From Prostheceraeus crozeri (taxonomy: Eukaryota; Platyhelminthes; Polycladida; Euryleptidae), in contig CAJQUW010003011.1 of the NCBI GenBank assembly GCA_907163375.1, positions 1-64,000 of the forward strand: a stretch of 64,000 bases of DNA, in the 5' to 3' direction. Position numbers and translations under genes: made by a program. Under the pieces are notes generated by a model. It searched no databases, was not told where the DNA came from, and worked only from the letters and a program-made list of their open reading frames with translations. This document shows positions 29,371-40,841 of the stretch, piece by piece. Position 1 is the first letter of the stretch. Every line of letters begins with the position of its first letter.

Positions 29371-31715
29371 ATGGTAAGTTGAAAATTTCTTCACTCATCT
29401 CCCTCAAACGTGTGGCTAATAGCATCTTCCTCAATTTCAGGTATCAACTTCATCACCAACACCCTCCCTTCTCGAGGAAAGTTTAGAGCTGTTGAGTCAA
29501 GGTAGGTTGTAACAATACACTGAGACTTGAACAGAGATGAAAGAATGATTTCTCTTTCAGGTGATGTGAGTTCCAGCTCAGGACTCTCGCGACAAGGCGA
29601 CGAGTGGGAATGTGCCGACTGCGGATATATGTTTACAAGGAAGCACAGTCTCCTTCGACACATCAAACAACGTGTGTGTCAACGCAAAGCGGCGTCAATC
29701 TCCGGAGGTGACGTTGATTCTGACGATGACATCTCCTTTCCTTGCGATTTGTGCCCTCTTTCTTTTGATAGTCACTTTCAGCGATCTTCGCACAGACTTC
29801 AACACACGCATGCAAATGATCACTACACCAACGGTACCTCTACCATCTCCCTCATTAATGTTTCACATAATAATTTAGTACGCGACTACTGCTTGGAGTC
29901 CAGTACTCAAATAGTAGATTTTCCTGAGTGGCTCCTTCAAAATTCAAACATTATCGAAGCGCTCTTCAACAATTTAGACAATTTTAGAATGAAGGCGCTC
30001 ATCTACCTTAAACTAAAATATATTAAGATAGATTTTCAAACGGGTCAAGTGACGGAGAGAATACAGTTTCATGTTCCTTCCTCTTCCGCAACCGAAGTTG
30101 TAGACTGCGAGTCTTGGCTAAATTTTCACATTCAATGTTTAAAATCAAATGTAGATAAATTCAATCAACGCAACAGCGCTCTCATTTTTGATGGTGTGGA
30201 CTCAGCCATATTCAAAATTTCACTATTAGAAGGTCATGCAGATCGAGGTACATTTATACTACCAAAAACGTTGTATAATAAGAAAGCTGTCATCAATGTC
30301 GATTGTAAATCACAGTGTTTCAAATATGCAGTCCTATCCATCCTTCACTATAATGATATCAACGCGAATCGAAATCAGACAGTGGGAGGATGAACTAGAC
30401 TTTGAAGGTTGTGATAGTAACAACATGAAAATCAAAGATGTAGAAACGTTCGAAAAACATAATAAGATTAAAATTGTCGTTCACGTGTGGGAGAAGGGGT
30501 TGAAGGGTGCCCGCTATAATTCACGTTCAACTTGTTATGAACGTGTAGTCAACCTCTTATTAGTAAAACAAGATGATAGCGAGGAATGGCACTACTGTGG
30601 TATTCCAAAATCTCTCGCTTGTACACTCACTTGGGCACTCTAAAAAAGGTTGAACATTTTGTATGCGACCGCTGCATCCGCTCATTTTGGAGTAAAGATA
30701 AATTTGTAACTCACTATGAATGGTGCAAGCGAGGTAAATTACAAATGGAACGCATGCCCAAAGATAAAATATTTTCACATAGGGATAATGGTGACGAATT
30801 AAGTCCCCTGCGTGTCATTTACGCAGACATAGAATGCTACATTGATGATATCATCCACAAGCCAGCAGCCATATCCTGCTATGAAGTATGGCATGACCAC
30901 TTTAGGAATAGGGAAAACAAAATGCATACTTGGCAAGGTGAAGATTGCATTTCAAAATTTCTAGAATTTCTCGATAAAGCTGCTAAATTTCAACAATCAT
31001 ATGATTCCCAATTGCAGCGTAAGTCACTACATATGTCAGATGAAGACAAACAAAAATTTGAAAGTTGCACATCCTGTCCTAAATGTCATAAAACGTTTGA
31101 TGACAATAAAATTAAGAAAGTGCGTGATCATGATCACATCACTGGTAAATTTAGAAACGCACTCTGCTCCAAATGTAACTTTTCACTTAGGTTGAGACGT
31201 CGTGTACTACCCGTCATTTTTCCAAACTTTAAGGGCTATGACAGTCATATGCTCATAAAAGGAGGGTTGAGCCAGATGAAATCGTGGCAGTTTAATGTAA
31301 TAGCGCAAACGAGAGAAAAATTCATGGCAATGACAGCAAAAGTACCAGTAGATAAAACTAAAGAAAAATAAGACAGTCTTCTTCGAAATAAAATTTTTAG
31401 ATTCATTTCAATTCATGTCAGCGTCACTAGCTTCTCTCGTTCGTAATCTCAAGTTTCTTCCCCATAGTCAAACTTTGAAGAAACACTATCCAAACTTAAC
31501 GGATGAAATAATCACTCGCAAAGGAGTCTTTTCCTATGCGTATTTCAGCTCAATGTCTAAACTAAATGAAACAACCCTTCCTTCCATTGACAAATTCAAA
31601 AACGATTTGACGGGTGAAGATTGTCCAGTTAGAAGGACTATGAACATGCTCAAGAGGCATGGTTAAAATTTTAATTGTAAAACGTTGGCGATTATAAGAT
31701 CGCTTACTTAGAATT
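29371..31715 (+). pseudogene. Polinton A protein-primed PolB, degraded
   Basis: Homologue of the PolB in Polinton B. The 5' structure is the same, with an ATG directly abutting a GTAAGT donor and two short introns. N-terminal C2H2 fingers (CADCGYMFTRKHSLLRHIKQ and CDLCPLSF...H...H), a Cys-rich segment and exonuclease landmarks (VIYADIECYIDD, FPNFKGYDSHMLI) can be seen. Broken, with several breaks. Right of this point the element is occupied by a G/T tract; a short piece of further similarity lies near 33385-33445. Confidence 0.85.
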
Positions 31716-31724
31716 AGATGTCAT

Positions 31725-33290
31725 TTTGCTGGGGGGTGTTTGGTGTTTGTTGGGTTGTTTTGGGGGGGGGGGGGGGGGGTTTTGGTGGGTTTGGGGTGGG
31801 GGGTGGGTTGGTTGGGGGGGTTGGGGTGGTGGTGGGGGGTGGGTGGGGGGTTTTGGTTGTTGGGGGGTGTGTTTGGGGGGTTGGTGGGGGGTGGGTGGGG
31901 GGGTGTGGTGTTGTGGTGTGGGTGGGTTTTGGGTGGTTGTGGGGGGGGGTTGTGGTTTGGGGGTGGTGGGGGTGTTGTGGTGTTGGTGTGTTGGGTTGTG
32001 TTGTGTTGGGGTTGTTGTTGTTGTGGGGTGGGGTGTGGTGTGTTGGGTTTTGTGGTGGGTGTTGGGTGGGGGGTGGGGGGTTGGTTGGGGGGTTTGGGTT
32101 TGGGGGTTGGGGTGGGGGGTGGGGGGGGGGGGGGGGTTTGGGGGGGGGGGGGGGGGTGGGGTGGGTGTTGGGGGGGGGTGGTGGTGGGGGGTGGGGGGGG
32201 GGGGGGGTTGTTGGGGGGGTTGGGGGGGTGGGGTGGGGGTGGGTGGGTGGGGGTGGGGGGGTGGGTGGGGGGGGGTTGGGGGGGGTGGGGGGGCGTGGGG
32301 TGTGTGGGGGGTGGGTGGTGGGGGGTGTGGGTGGTGTGTGGGTGGGGAGGGGGGGGGGTGGTGGGGTGGGTGGGGTGGTGGGGGGGGGGTGGGTGGGTGA
32401 GGGGGGGGTGGGTGGGGGTGGTGGTGTCGGTGGGGGTGTGGTGGTTGTTGGGGGGGGTGGTTGGTGGGTTGGGGTGTGGGGGGGGATGGGGTTGGTTTGG
32501 GGGTGGGGGGTGGTTGGGGGGGGTGGGTGTTTTGTGGGTGGGTGGAGGGGGGGGGGGGGGGGGGGGGGGGGGTGTGTGGTGGTGTGGGTGTGGGGGGTTG
32601 GGGGGGTGGGGGAGGGGGGGTGGGGGGTGGGGTGGGGGGATGTTGTGTGGAGGGGGGGGTGGTTTGTGGGGTCCCCGGGGGGGGGTTTTGTGGGGGGGTG
32701 TTGGGGGTGGGGGGGGTGGGGGGTGTGGTGGGGGGGTGGGGGGTTGGTGGTTGGGTGGGGGGAGGTGGGTGTTGTGGGGGGGGTGGGGGTGGGGGGGGGG
32801 GTTTGTGGGGGGTGGGGTGGGGGTGGGGGGGGTGGGTGTTGGTGGGGTTTGTGGGTGGGGGGGGGGGTGGTGTTTATTTGGGTGGGGAGGGGTGGATGGG
32901 TGGGGAGGGTGGAGGGGGGGGGGTGTTGTGGGATGGGTGGGGTGGTGGTTGTGGGTGTTGGGGGTTGTTGTGGGTGTGGGGGGGGTTGGGTGTGGGTGGT
33001 TGGGTGGTGTGTGTGAGTTGTGGGGTTGGGGTGGTTTGGGGTATGGGGTGGTAGGGGGTGTTTTGGTGTGGGTGGGGTGGGTTGGTGTTTTGTGGGGTGG
33101 TGTGTTGGGGGTGGTGGGGTGGTGTTTGGTGGGGTTGGGGGGTTTTATGGGGGGTGGGGTAGGTGTTGTTGGGGGAAGGGATGGTGGATGGGGATGGGGT
33201 GTGGGTGGTTGGTGGGATTGTGTAGATTGGTGGGGTGTTGGTGTGGTTGGGTGGTGGGTGGGGGGTGCTGGTGGGTGTGTTGTGGAAGTG
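31725..33290. repeat. G/T-only low-complexity tract, block 1
   Basis: About 1.57 kb made almost entirely of G with interspersed T, and very few A or C. All apparent open frames (Gly/Val/Trp only) are artefacts of composition. Its edges are abrupt and lie inside polymerase-like sequence. Either a real G-quadruplex-prone expansion or, more likely, a sequencing/consensus artefact. Confidence 0.9.
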
Positions 33291-33446
33291 AGTGCTTTGG
33301 TAGTTGGTGGAATGGATGTATAAGAAAAAATGTACTTGTAATCAAAATTTAAAATTAGTAATAATTAATACTTACAAACCCGTATTTATTTTGTAAAGCA
33401 ATACGCGGTCTCACATTTGTAAATAAACATCATATAAAATCTGAAA

Positions 33447-34055
33447 CATGGGGGGGTGGGGTGGAGTGGGTCTGGGTGGGTGGGTGGGTTGGCTGTTGTG
33501 GTTTTTGGTGGTGGGTGGGGTGTGGTTGGATTGGCGTATGGGCGTGGGGTGGTGGGGCGGTGGGTGAGTGGCAATTGGTGTTTGGTGTGGGGGGGGAGTG
33601 TGTTGGTGGGTGGGGGTGATGGTGGTGGGGGTGGTGGTGTGTGGGTGGGGGGGGTGTTGGGGTGTTTGTGGTGGGTGGTGGGTGGGGGTGTGGGTGGTGT
33701 GGGTGTGGGTGGGTGGGGGGGGGGGGGGGTGGTGGGGTGGGTTTGGGGGGTGGTGGATGGTGTGTGTGTTGGTGGGTGTTTTGGTGGGGGGTTGTGGTGG
33801 TGGTGGGGGGTGGTGTGGGGGTGGGGGGTGGTTGTTGTCGTTGTGTTTGTTTGGGTGTGGTTGTGGTAGGGGTGTTGTTCGTGTGTGTGTATGGGTTGTG
33901 AGGTAGGGTTTGGTGGTCGTATTGTTTTGTTTGGAATTGTTGAATCTAGGTGTTTTGGGGTTTTTCTTATTTTTATCTTTATGTTTTTGAGTTTTTTTTT
34001 GGTTTTGATGATTTTTTGGGGGGGGGGGGGGTGTTTGGTTTTTGTTTGTTTTATT
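33447..34055. repeat. G/T-only low-complexity tract, block 2
   Basis: A second block of the same composition, separated from block 1 by ~150 bp of normal sequence. It fades into T-rich DNA and a final run of 15 G near 34018-34032. Open frames here (Pro/Thr/His-rich on the minus strand) are not genes. Confidence 0.9.
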
Positions 34056-34060
34056 GTTAA

Positions 34061-34292
34061 GACGGTCGCCCACGTCAACCTAGACGGTCGCCCACGTCAA
34101 CCTGGACGGTCGCCCAAGTCAACCAGGCGGTCGGACCAACTCACTCGAGTCTCACACTCTGTCGTTGCAGAGGGGGGGGGGAGTCAGCGAACATGTTGTG
34201 AACCAACCTGGCCGGCACACCACGACAGACCACAACCTCTGTCGTTCCAGGGGGGGGCGCGCTGTGTTTATTCTGGACCTTTTGTTACTACT
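34061..34292 (-). repeat. Polinton A right terminal region
   Basis: Three 22-bp direct repeats ('gacggtcgcccacgtcaacc') at 34061, 34083 and 34105, then G-runs and 'aacctggccggcacaccacg', the inverse of a left-end word near 22160. It ends 'gttactact' at 34292. Confidence 0.75.
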
Positions 34293-35621
34293 TATGACAC
34301 GGATCCAAAATCGCCATAACCATCAGAGAACTGTCACAGGGATGAGGAAAAAAAGGACGAGGAGCATAATGAGTAAAGTTCGCACCCAATAATTCCATGG
34401 CTGAGATCTGATAACGCGCGCCATCAAAAGTAACAGAAATGCCTTTAATCCCAATACTATGTAAACGCACTAATGTCTCTTTCACGATACTCGTAACACA
34501 TTGGGCTGATACGCCAGCGGTCAAAAAATACCCAAGAGGAATCTTCCAGTGGCCTAAAATACCAACTGCCATGATTACATAGGCACTTGAAGCCTCTTGT
34601 GAGCAATCATCATCAAATCCATAATCAACATAACCACTGAACCGATCACTGCCTTTATCCCATTGTATATTCTTCTTTAATGACATCTCATCTATGATTA
34701 TTGCACAAAATCGGTATTTTTCGCTTTCGTCAATAACACAAGAGGTAACTTTGGATTGAAGTTCTGAGAATGATTCGCTGGTAAATCCTGGATAACAGCC
34801 ATGATTCGATAACCAAGCACGAATTGTCGAAGGATTTGGCAATTGTAGAAACTTCCGTATGAAAAAATATGCACTCGGAGATCTGAAGAAAATATTACAA
34901 GCAAATTCTCGAACTTCGTCAGAATACGTGCACCTTCTACTGCTAAGAAGCTGAGACATTAAATTTGCGTCGTCGTTAGAAAATCGTCTTCTCAAATCAT
35001 GACCATCTCGTTGTCAATCAGATTTCGCTTTCGTAGTTCCGTCGTGAGATCTTTGAGAGAGCGTACTTTTATCATCAAACGGCGTTTTTGATTTTGTTTC
35101 ACTTTGCATAACGCTTCTTTGCGTTGGAGTGAGTTTGTATGGTTTTCGGCAAATTTGCAACAGTATTTCTAAGCTCTTGAATCTCTCGCTGTAGGCCTAA
35201 ATCACTGACTGAGGGCACACAAGATGATGAGGATTCCGTTATCGATGCGCTCGGGGCTTCAGACACATTTTGCTCGGATAGTATCGCCGATACGATTCGC
35301 TTTTCAGAGATCACACGCTTCTTTTTGGTTGCATATAAGTCGGCATGTTTGGAAAAACAGTGGGAATCGCGTTAGGATATAGCTTTTTCACTGTCACATT
35401 TGGTACAAATCGTCTTTCACAAAATGATCACTGCATAAATAAGTGAATCTACCCGGTTCAAAGGCTTTCCGTTTGATAGCCTGTATCCACTTATTCCGAA
35501 TTGCAGGATCGGTTGGGAACAGATGGAAGGAAACACAGCGTTCTTTGCAGTCATGTTTATTTGCTGAGTTAAAACATCCAAACGCTGAGCAAGCCTTCGG
35601 CATGATGCAGCCGCAAAGCAA
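34293..35621 (-). pseudogene. P-element/THAP transposase 2, truncated by Polinton A
   Basis: From a cut-and-paste transposon of the P superfamily (THAP9 relatives). The THAP DNA-binding domain starts at MPKACSAFGC (~35603): C-x4-C, then W (NKWIQAIKRK) and C-x2-H in LCSDHF. After a degraded linker with several frame changes the RNase-H-like part reads FCAIIIDEMSLKKNIQWDKG with the first catalytic Asp, then SGYVDYGF, GHWKIPLGYFLTAGVSAQ and FDGARYQISAMELLGANF. The protein stops within ILDPCHK exactly where Polinton A begins, so the C-terminal third is missing. It is not found on the far side of Polinton A. Confidence 0.88.
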
Positions 35622-36034
35622 TGGTTTGTGATAGATCCTCGAAGTTCAGGTTGAACAATTGTCATTGAATAAGTGCTATTGTATGTATCATTTGACTGCA
35701 AGCATGTTGCTTCGCTGCGCTCACCCTACGTTCCCCGACCCTTCATCGATTAAAAGCCGTGCGCGCGCCTGGCATCATAACTCGTATTGTGAGACGGCGT
35801 GACTAGCAGTCTATGGGGTTTGCGCCATAGATATACTATTAAAATTTATATAGTAGTTTCTAGATTGCTTACTTTATGAGAAAGAAGTGGTACCACCTAC
35901 AGTCCATGATGATATCAAAATAAGAGAGCAAAACGCGTCGATCGTTGCACAAAGCTTCATATAATACAAAAAAGGCAGGAAACATTTCTGCGATTACATC
36001 ACATTCTGATGAGTCAAATGTCATTTGAGTAAAG
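35622..36034. other. Between two P-element copies, no gene
   Basis: Contains GC-rich 'gtgcgcgcgcctggc' near 35759-35773. I could not identify terminal inverted repeats or target duplications for either P-like element here. Confidence 0.4.
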
Positions 36035-38743
36035 TCACTCGCCACTGAAAAGTATGGTTTTATTACATTTCATCCTTTTTGAAGACGTTCCCCTTAAAAC
36101 GATTCTCTGGTGGTGCAATCTGGCAGCTGTGTGCAGCCTTATTCTGAGGAAATACTTTGTTATTTCTCTTATTAAATGGGTAACATGATCATCAGAAAGA
36201 GAAATGTCGAAATCAAGAGCATGATCACATAGCTGTGGAAAGATATACTCTATCTTTGATTGGAAATGACTTAGGACAGCTGTTTGGATGCGAATATCTA
36301 GAAACCGTGTTGGTGGCAAAGTTTCCATCAGTTTGGGACTGGGCATTATGAATATAAAAGCCTTCTCTGTTGCCTTGATGACTTCAACGACTCCTTTGGA
36401 AGGAATGATTAAACCACCATTGTTCCTGCATCGCAAAAATTTTAATGATTCTCGATCTGGATAAGTTCGACTATCAGCTAGAAGTGCGTTGTGACATTTT
36501 TTGCAATCAATTTTCAAGTGGCGGACTACATACCCAGCTGTATAAACTAGACAGTTCATTTCAGTCAAGATCAGATAGTTCTTCACTTCTTTCAAGATTT
36601 CTTACAGCAATAAAAAATCTGGGTCATTCACAAAGGAATCATCGCTTCTTGACTTCAAATCAACAGGGCATCGAGAACAAGGCTCTAACTGCAACGTTTC
36701 AGTGCCATCTAAATTAATCGAATTCGAGTTTCTGGAATACGGAATATTGTTTTTGATAATAAGTGCTCTCAAACTAGCTCTGAACTGTTCTGTGTTGGGG
36801 TTAGTATTCCAACCCCCTCTTCTACGAATAAGACTGAAAAAATACTTCCAGATGATCTTGTGACAGTTTAAAAGTGAGCAAATATTTCATTTCTTGCGTT
36901 AGTAACAAATCGTAAGATAACTTCAAAACTGATGTGGCTGTAATTATCAACCCTAATGGACCCTGAGATTTCCGCCCATCCACTAAGGGTTTCATAGTCT
37001 TTTGTTCGTTGAAATTTTTCAGATAATTGCAAGCTTTGTTTAGGAATGGTTCCCAAAACTGACGATTTGAAATTGAAAGTGGAGCTTTATACCCTTTCAC
37101 GAGAGGATTTTTTGAGTTGAGTAGATCAAACAATCTATCTATGATTCTTATGAATCGAACAGTGCCTTCGGAGCCGGCGAATTGCGGCAGATGCATTTCA
37201 TCTCTGAGAAACTCAATTGCAGTAGCTACGGATGCTGAAAGGGTTTGCGCTGCTAAACTGACTTTCATTTTCACGTTTTGATAATTTATATGACGACCAC
37301 TAATTTTGTTAGCCAAGTATAAACTTTCTTCGGACTGAATTTTGTGCAATTCCACAATGTACCTCCATTCAATAGTTTCAAAGTCATTATTTTCAGTTTT
37401 GTACAACAAGATTTTCCGCTCGGCGATCAGATTGCGCATGAGTCTCAGCATGTGCGCAGCATCAAAAACGAAATAAATGACTCTTTCTAGATAAAGAGGA
37501 TGGGGAAAAAAGTTTGGAGTTCATCCAGTGACAAATTGCATCCTAAAAGTATCGCAGAATGGACATTTGCAGAAAGACCATCAGCCACAACTGCACGAAC
37601 GTCAACACCTGAATTAGCTACTCTACAAATAGACGACTTTATCAAATTTGCCTGTTGTTCTGCACTAATATGGTTTGTGAAAAAATATCCGATTGGAGCC
37701 TTCCACCGACCCTTCAGACCAACAAGCATAATGACAAGTGCCTGAGATGCCAATGTCTCTTTTAAAGGGCCCCCACCAAAATCAACAAGGCCTGAATACT
37801 CATGTTTTGACGAATTCCATGAGCATTCTCTTCTAATTGACATTTCATCTACCATTAATGAGCAATAACGAAAATCAGGATTACTATCGATCTATTTTTT
37901 GATAGCATCTATCACTTCAAAAAGAAAACCTGGCTCACAGTTTACGGATGAAGCATACCTTCTTAAAGATGATGGATGTGGTAAATGCAGTGTCGGTTTA
38001 AGGAATTCATATGCGGCAGGAGACAAAAAGTGCAGTGTCATAGCGAAATTCTTTATCTTGCTGTCGTAGCGTTCTCCACCTTTGCGACAATCTCTCATTC
38101 GAAACAAATGATGAAATAAAGACAATGATGTTCCACCAAACGCTTCTTGTAGCAGATTCTCGGCCGAGGATTCAATCAAATTCTTGTCTTTCAGTTGTTT
38201 AATCACAGTACTGAGATTCTCACATTTCTTTGCTCTTGCCTTTATTTTCCGTCGTAGGTTCCTGACAGAACGGCGAAGATGTTCAAGTCGACGAATTCTC
38301 GTTTTCTCTTTCGCCACACGCTTCGAAGTAGAACAGATATATAGTCCATGGTCATGAAGAACTGCTGCCCGGAGTCTTTTGAGTGTCATTCTTCGCCTAC
38401 GCACTCCTAGGCGATGTTTCACTATCGTTCGTCGTTTCACTTCTTTTGTAGTGATGAGATGTTTCGGAAATTTGAACAAAGATGGAACAGAGTTTTTCTT
38501 TAGTCGACGTCTGCAAAGATTTTCAGTGAAGTCGGTAGGAAGAAAATGATCACTACAAATCCTAGAATATTCTGTAGGTTTAAAGTTTTCTCTTCGCATA
38601 GCGGATTGCCATTTCTTCAGAAGAATACCATCTTTCAAAGGAAATTTGAAAAAAGTTACATCTTGATGTCCGTCGGTAGTTGATGTTCGACGTCGGACTT
38701 GTCGTCGGTTTGTGCAATTATATGCGGAACAGCTGACAACCAT
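36035..38743 (-). pseudogene. P-element/THAP transposase 1, nearly full length, inactivated
   Basis: Reads from 38743 leftward. THAP domain: MVVSCSAYNC (C5, C10), W45, then C63-x2-H66 in RICSDHFLPTDF and the closing NSVPSLFKFP. A basic coiled region follows (RIRRLEHLRRSVRNLRRKIK), then HLPHPSSLRRYASSVNCEPG. The RNase-H-like core shows MVDEMSIRRE (first Asp) and AVVADGLSANVHSAILLGCN; later parts include LFDLLNSKNPLVKGYKAPLS, HLEVFFQS and CLVYTAGYVVRHL. Damage: one in-frame stop at 37892-37894 and frameshifts near 37470, 36820 and ~36600. It lies in the same orientation as copy 2 and differs enough in sequence to be a separate family. Confidence 0.9.
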
Positions 38744-39389
38744 TCTGGGCGCTTAGTGCAGTTGATGTGATGAATGTGAATTATGATAACCGAACTATCG
38801 ACTGGGAACCTTAAACTACATTGTTTAGGGCTACTGTATTATCTTCCTCGTGCTGCCGGTAACGCTGAGTCATTCATTCTTGCCCTCTTATTCGCCGCAC
38901 TGATCATTTGCGCGCATGAACGCAATATCGTTGTCTCAATGCAGACAGGTGAGCGATCTAGACTGGTTTGCGCGAGTAAGCGGTGATCATTGTGTGACAA
39001 AAGAAACTTTTAATCAATAAGTTCACTTCACACGCGCGTTTCATTTCATTCCAGGCGTTATGTCCAAAGCACGAAGCCATGATGAATGTCGCAAGACATT
39101 TGGCATTGTATGTGGAGGAAAGTCCGACCCAACGGAAAGCAATCGTATTTCGGCGGAACTTGTGAGATTAATTCGACAATTTGTAATGGATGATTTCAGT
39201 CTCAGTGATGATCGACTACCATCGGGGATATGAAAGTCACACCTAAATCTGCTACACGAATACAAGTGTGGAATATATACACGGAAATTAAATATTCAAT
39301 CATTCAAACCATACCTTGGATATACAACTAGACAATCTAGATGTGACGGTGTGACCTTCTTCTGAAAGCTTGGAAACCCACATTTGTTC
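38744..39389. other. Mostly non-coding; one exon-like segment
   Basis: Near 39054 a TTCCAG acceptor-like site precedes ATG 39061 and ~57 codons (MSKARSHDECRKTFGIVCGG ... DDRLPSGI, stop at 39230). The Cys pattern recalls short exons seen upstream of some invertebrate transposon-derived proteins, but I cannot assign it. The rest shows nothing. Confidence 0.3.
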
Positions 39390-40070
39390 AATATTTAACT
39401 GAAGAAGATCATCAGAATCGTGCTGAATGCTTTACGGCTATTCTTGAGAAGTATCAATCTCCACGGATGAGAAAGAAATTGTTTTTCTCGGATGAATGTG
39501 CAGTTTATGCTGCATCAACAGACAAGAATGTGGTCTAATGAAAGTCCTCACTTTGGGAACATGCGCATCAACATCCCCAGCGTTAGGGTGTGGGCATCGA
39601 TGTCTCAGGAGTATTTAATTGATCCATATTTTATTGAAGGTAGTATGAACTGTAATCAATATCTCCAAATCCTGGATAGTGAGCTCATGCTAGATCTTGC
39701 GAGACGAGGCATTCGTGAAATCTCCCACTTCCAGTAAGATGTCGTCCCTTCTCACACTTCCCGAACAACTCGAGAACTTCTGAATACGCACTTCGATGAG
39801 AGATGGATGGGTAAATTCGGTCCAGTCCCATGGCCAGCAAGAAGCCCTGACCTGACTTCTTCTGACAATGCCCTTAGGGGTATGATGAAAAGAAAATTTC
39901 ACCATGATAGGCCGCTAACATCGAATGACATCGAAGTGACTGTCAGACAAGCTTTCGAATAAATTGATGCTGATAAAGAACTTCTCCGAAGAATCCACAA
40001 TTGCACATTCCGAAGACTCTCTTTGTGCTTTGACATTAAGGGCCTGCAGGTAGATCCATATGATACTTGA
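39390..40070 (+). pseudogene. Tc1/mariner transposase remnant, copy 1
   Basis: DDE domain of a Tc1/mariner-type transposase. The readable order is TEEDHQNRAECFTAILEKYQ, KKLFFSDECAVYAAS (first Asp in FSDE), SVRVWASMSQEYLIDPYFIE, NTHFDERWMGKFGPVPWPAR and SPDLTSSDNALRGMMKRKF. Stops occur at least near 39538 (TAA), 39735 and 39960. No inverted repeats recognised. Only this copy extends left of 39475, because the triplication starts inside the transposase; copies 2 and 3 lack the first ~80 bp. Confidence 0.8.
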
Positions 40071-40202
40071 GCTTTTGAATGATACTTTAGTAATTTTGAT
40101 ATTATAAATGTAACAATATTTGAAACGTGGTCACTTCTGGCACACCCTGTACATTTTATGGCTATTAATATCAAAAAATAAATAAAATCGTTTTTCAAAA
40201 AG

Positions 40203-40545
40203 GGCTCGATGTAAATTTGTGTAGTGGGTCTTAAATTATTAGCATGAATATTCTTGGCATCCTAGATTAAAAAATATCCGCCCCCAATTTTTGTAAATCT
40301 GCAGTACAATCGATATCGATCATTGAAGTATATATCGAATTTGAAAAATCAATGAAGTTGATTATCTCGAAAACGGCTCGATGAAAATTTGTGTAATTGG
40401 TCTTGAAATGTTAGTATGAATATCCTTGACATCCTAGATTGAAAAGTATCCGCCCCCAATTTTTTTTAAATCTGCAGTATAATCGATATTGATTATTTTA
40501 TAGTATCGATTTTGAAAAATCAATAAAGTCGATTTTCTCGAAAAT
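40203..40545 (+). repeat. Two ~172-bp direct repeats within each copy
   Basis: Units 40203-40374 and 40375-40545 each start 'ggctcgatg' and contain 'tatccgcccccaattttt' and 'atctgcagta'. The third 'ggctcgatg' at 40546 begins a partial unit. The same pair occurs in copies 2 (~45677) and 3 (~53411). Confidence 0.85.
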
Positions 40546-40841
40546 GGCTCGATGAAATATTTTTTGATTTTTTTAGTTCTACTTCTATTCCTCTTCCTTC
40601 CATCATTAGACAAACAGATTTGACCCCCAATTTTTTCGACCTTTTTCGTCTCTCAGCACCACCGTGAGGCCCTTTTGAATTCATTGAAAATCGACCAAAT
40701 GTTCGATCGGTATTGAAACAAAGTAATGACCTTCTTCAAGTCAACAGAGTGCCGGATTATTGTGAAACCAGGCTTCTGAACCTATTCCTTGTCGTCTAAG
40801 CAGCATGCCATCAATTTCCCGTCATTGAAAAGCTTGTAAGA

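Larger units (their letters stand above)
21982..34292 (+). mobile_element. Polinton A (12.3 kb), degraded, same family as Polinton B
   Basis: The termini are AGTAGTAAG at 21982 and its near inverse (reverse complement AGTAGTAAC) ending at 34292. Both are followed inward by poly-C tracts and words such as 'gtgtgccggccaggtt' in inverted orientation. Contents: large repeat terminus, coiled-coil gene, small gene cassettes, a minus-strand gene, PolB remnant and a G/T tract. No capsid, ATPase or integrase part is visible. Flanks show no matching 6-bp duplication (gtcgcc left, tatgac right), so one side has been deleted or rearranged. Broken, with many breaks. Homology to Polinton B is clear along the left half. 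Confidence 0.8.

Noticed and set aside
31718-33323. Long open frames of Gly/Val/Trp in 31.7-33.3 kb
   Set aside because: They exist only because the tract is almost free of A and C, so stop codons are rare. No real protein composition.
39061-39230. Exon-like segment MSKARSHDECRK as a host gene
   Set aside because: Too short and isolated to call. Noted only within the intergenic entry.
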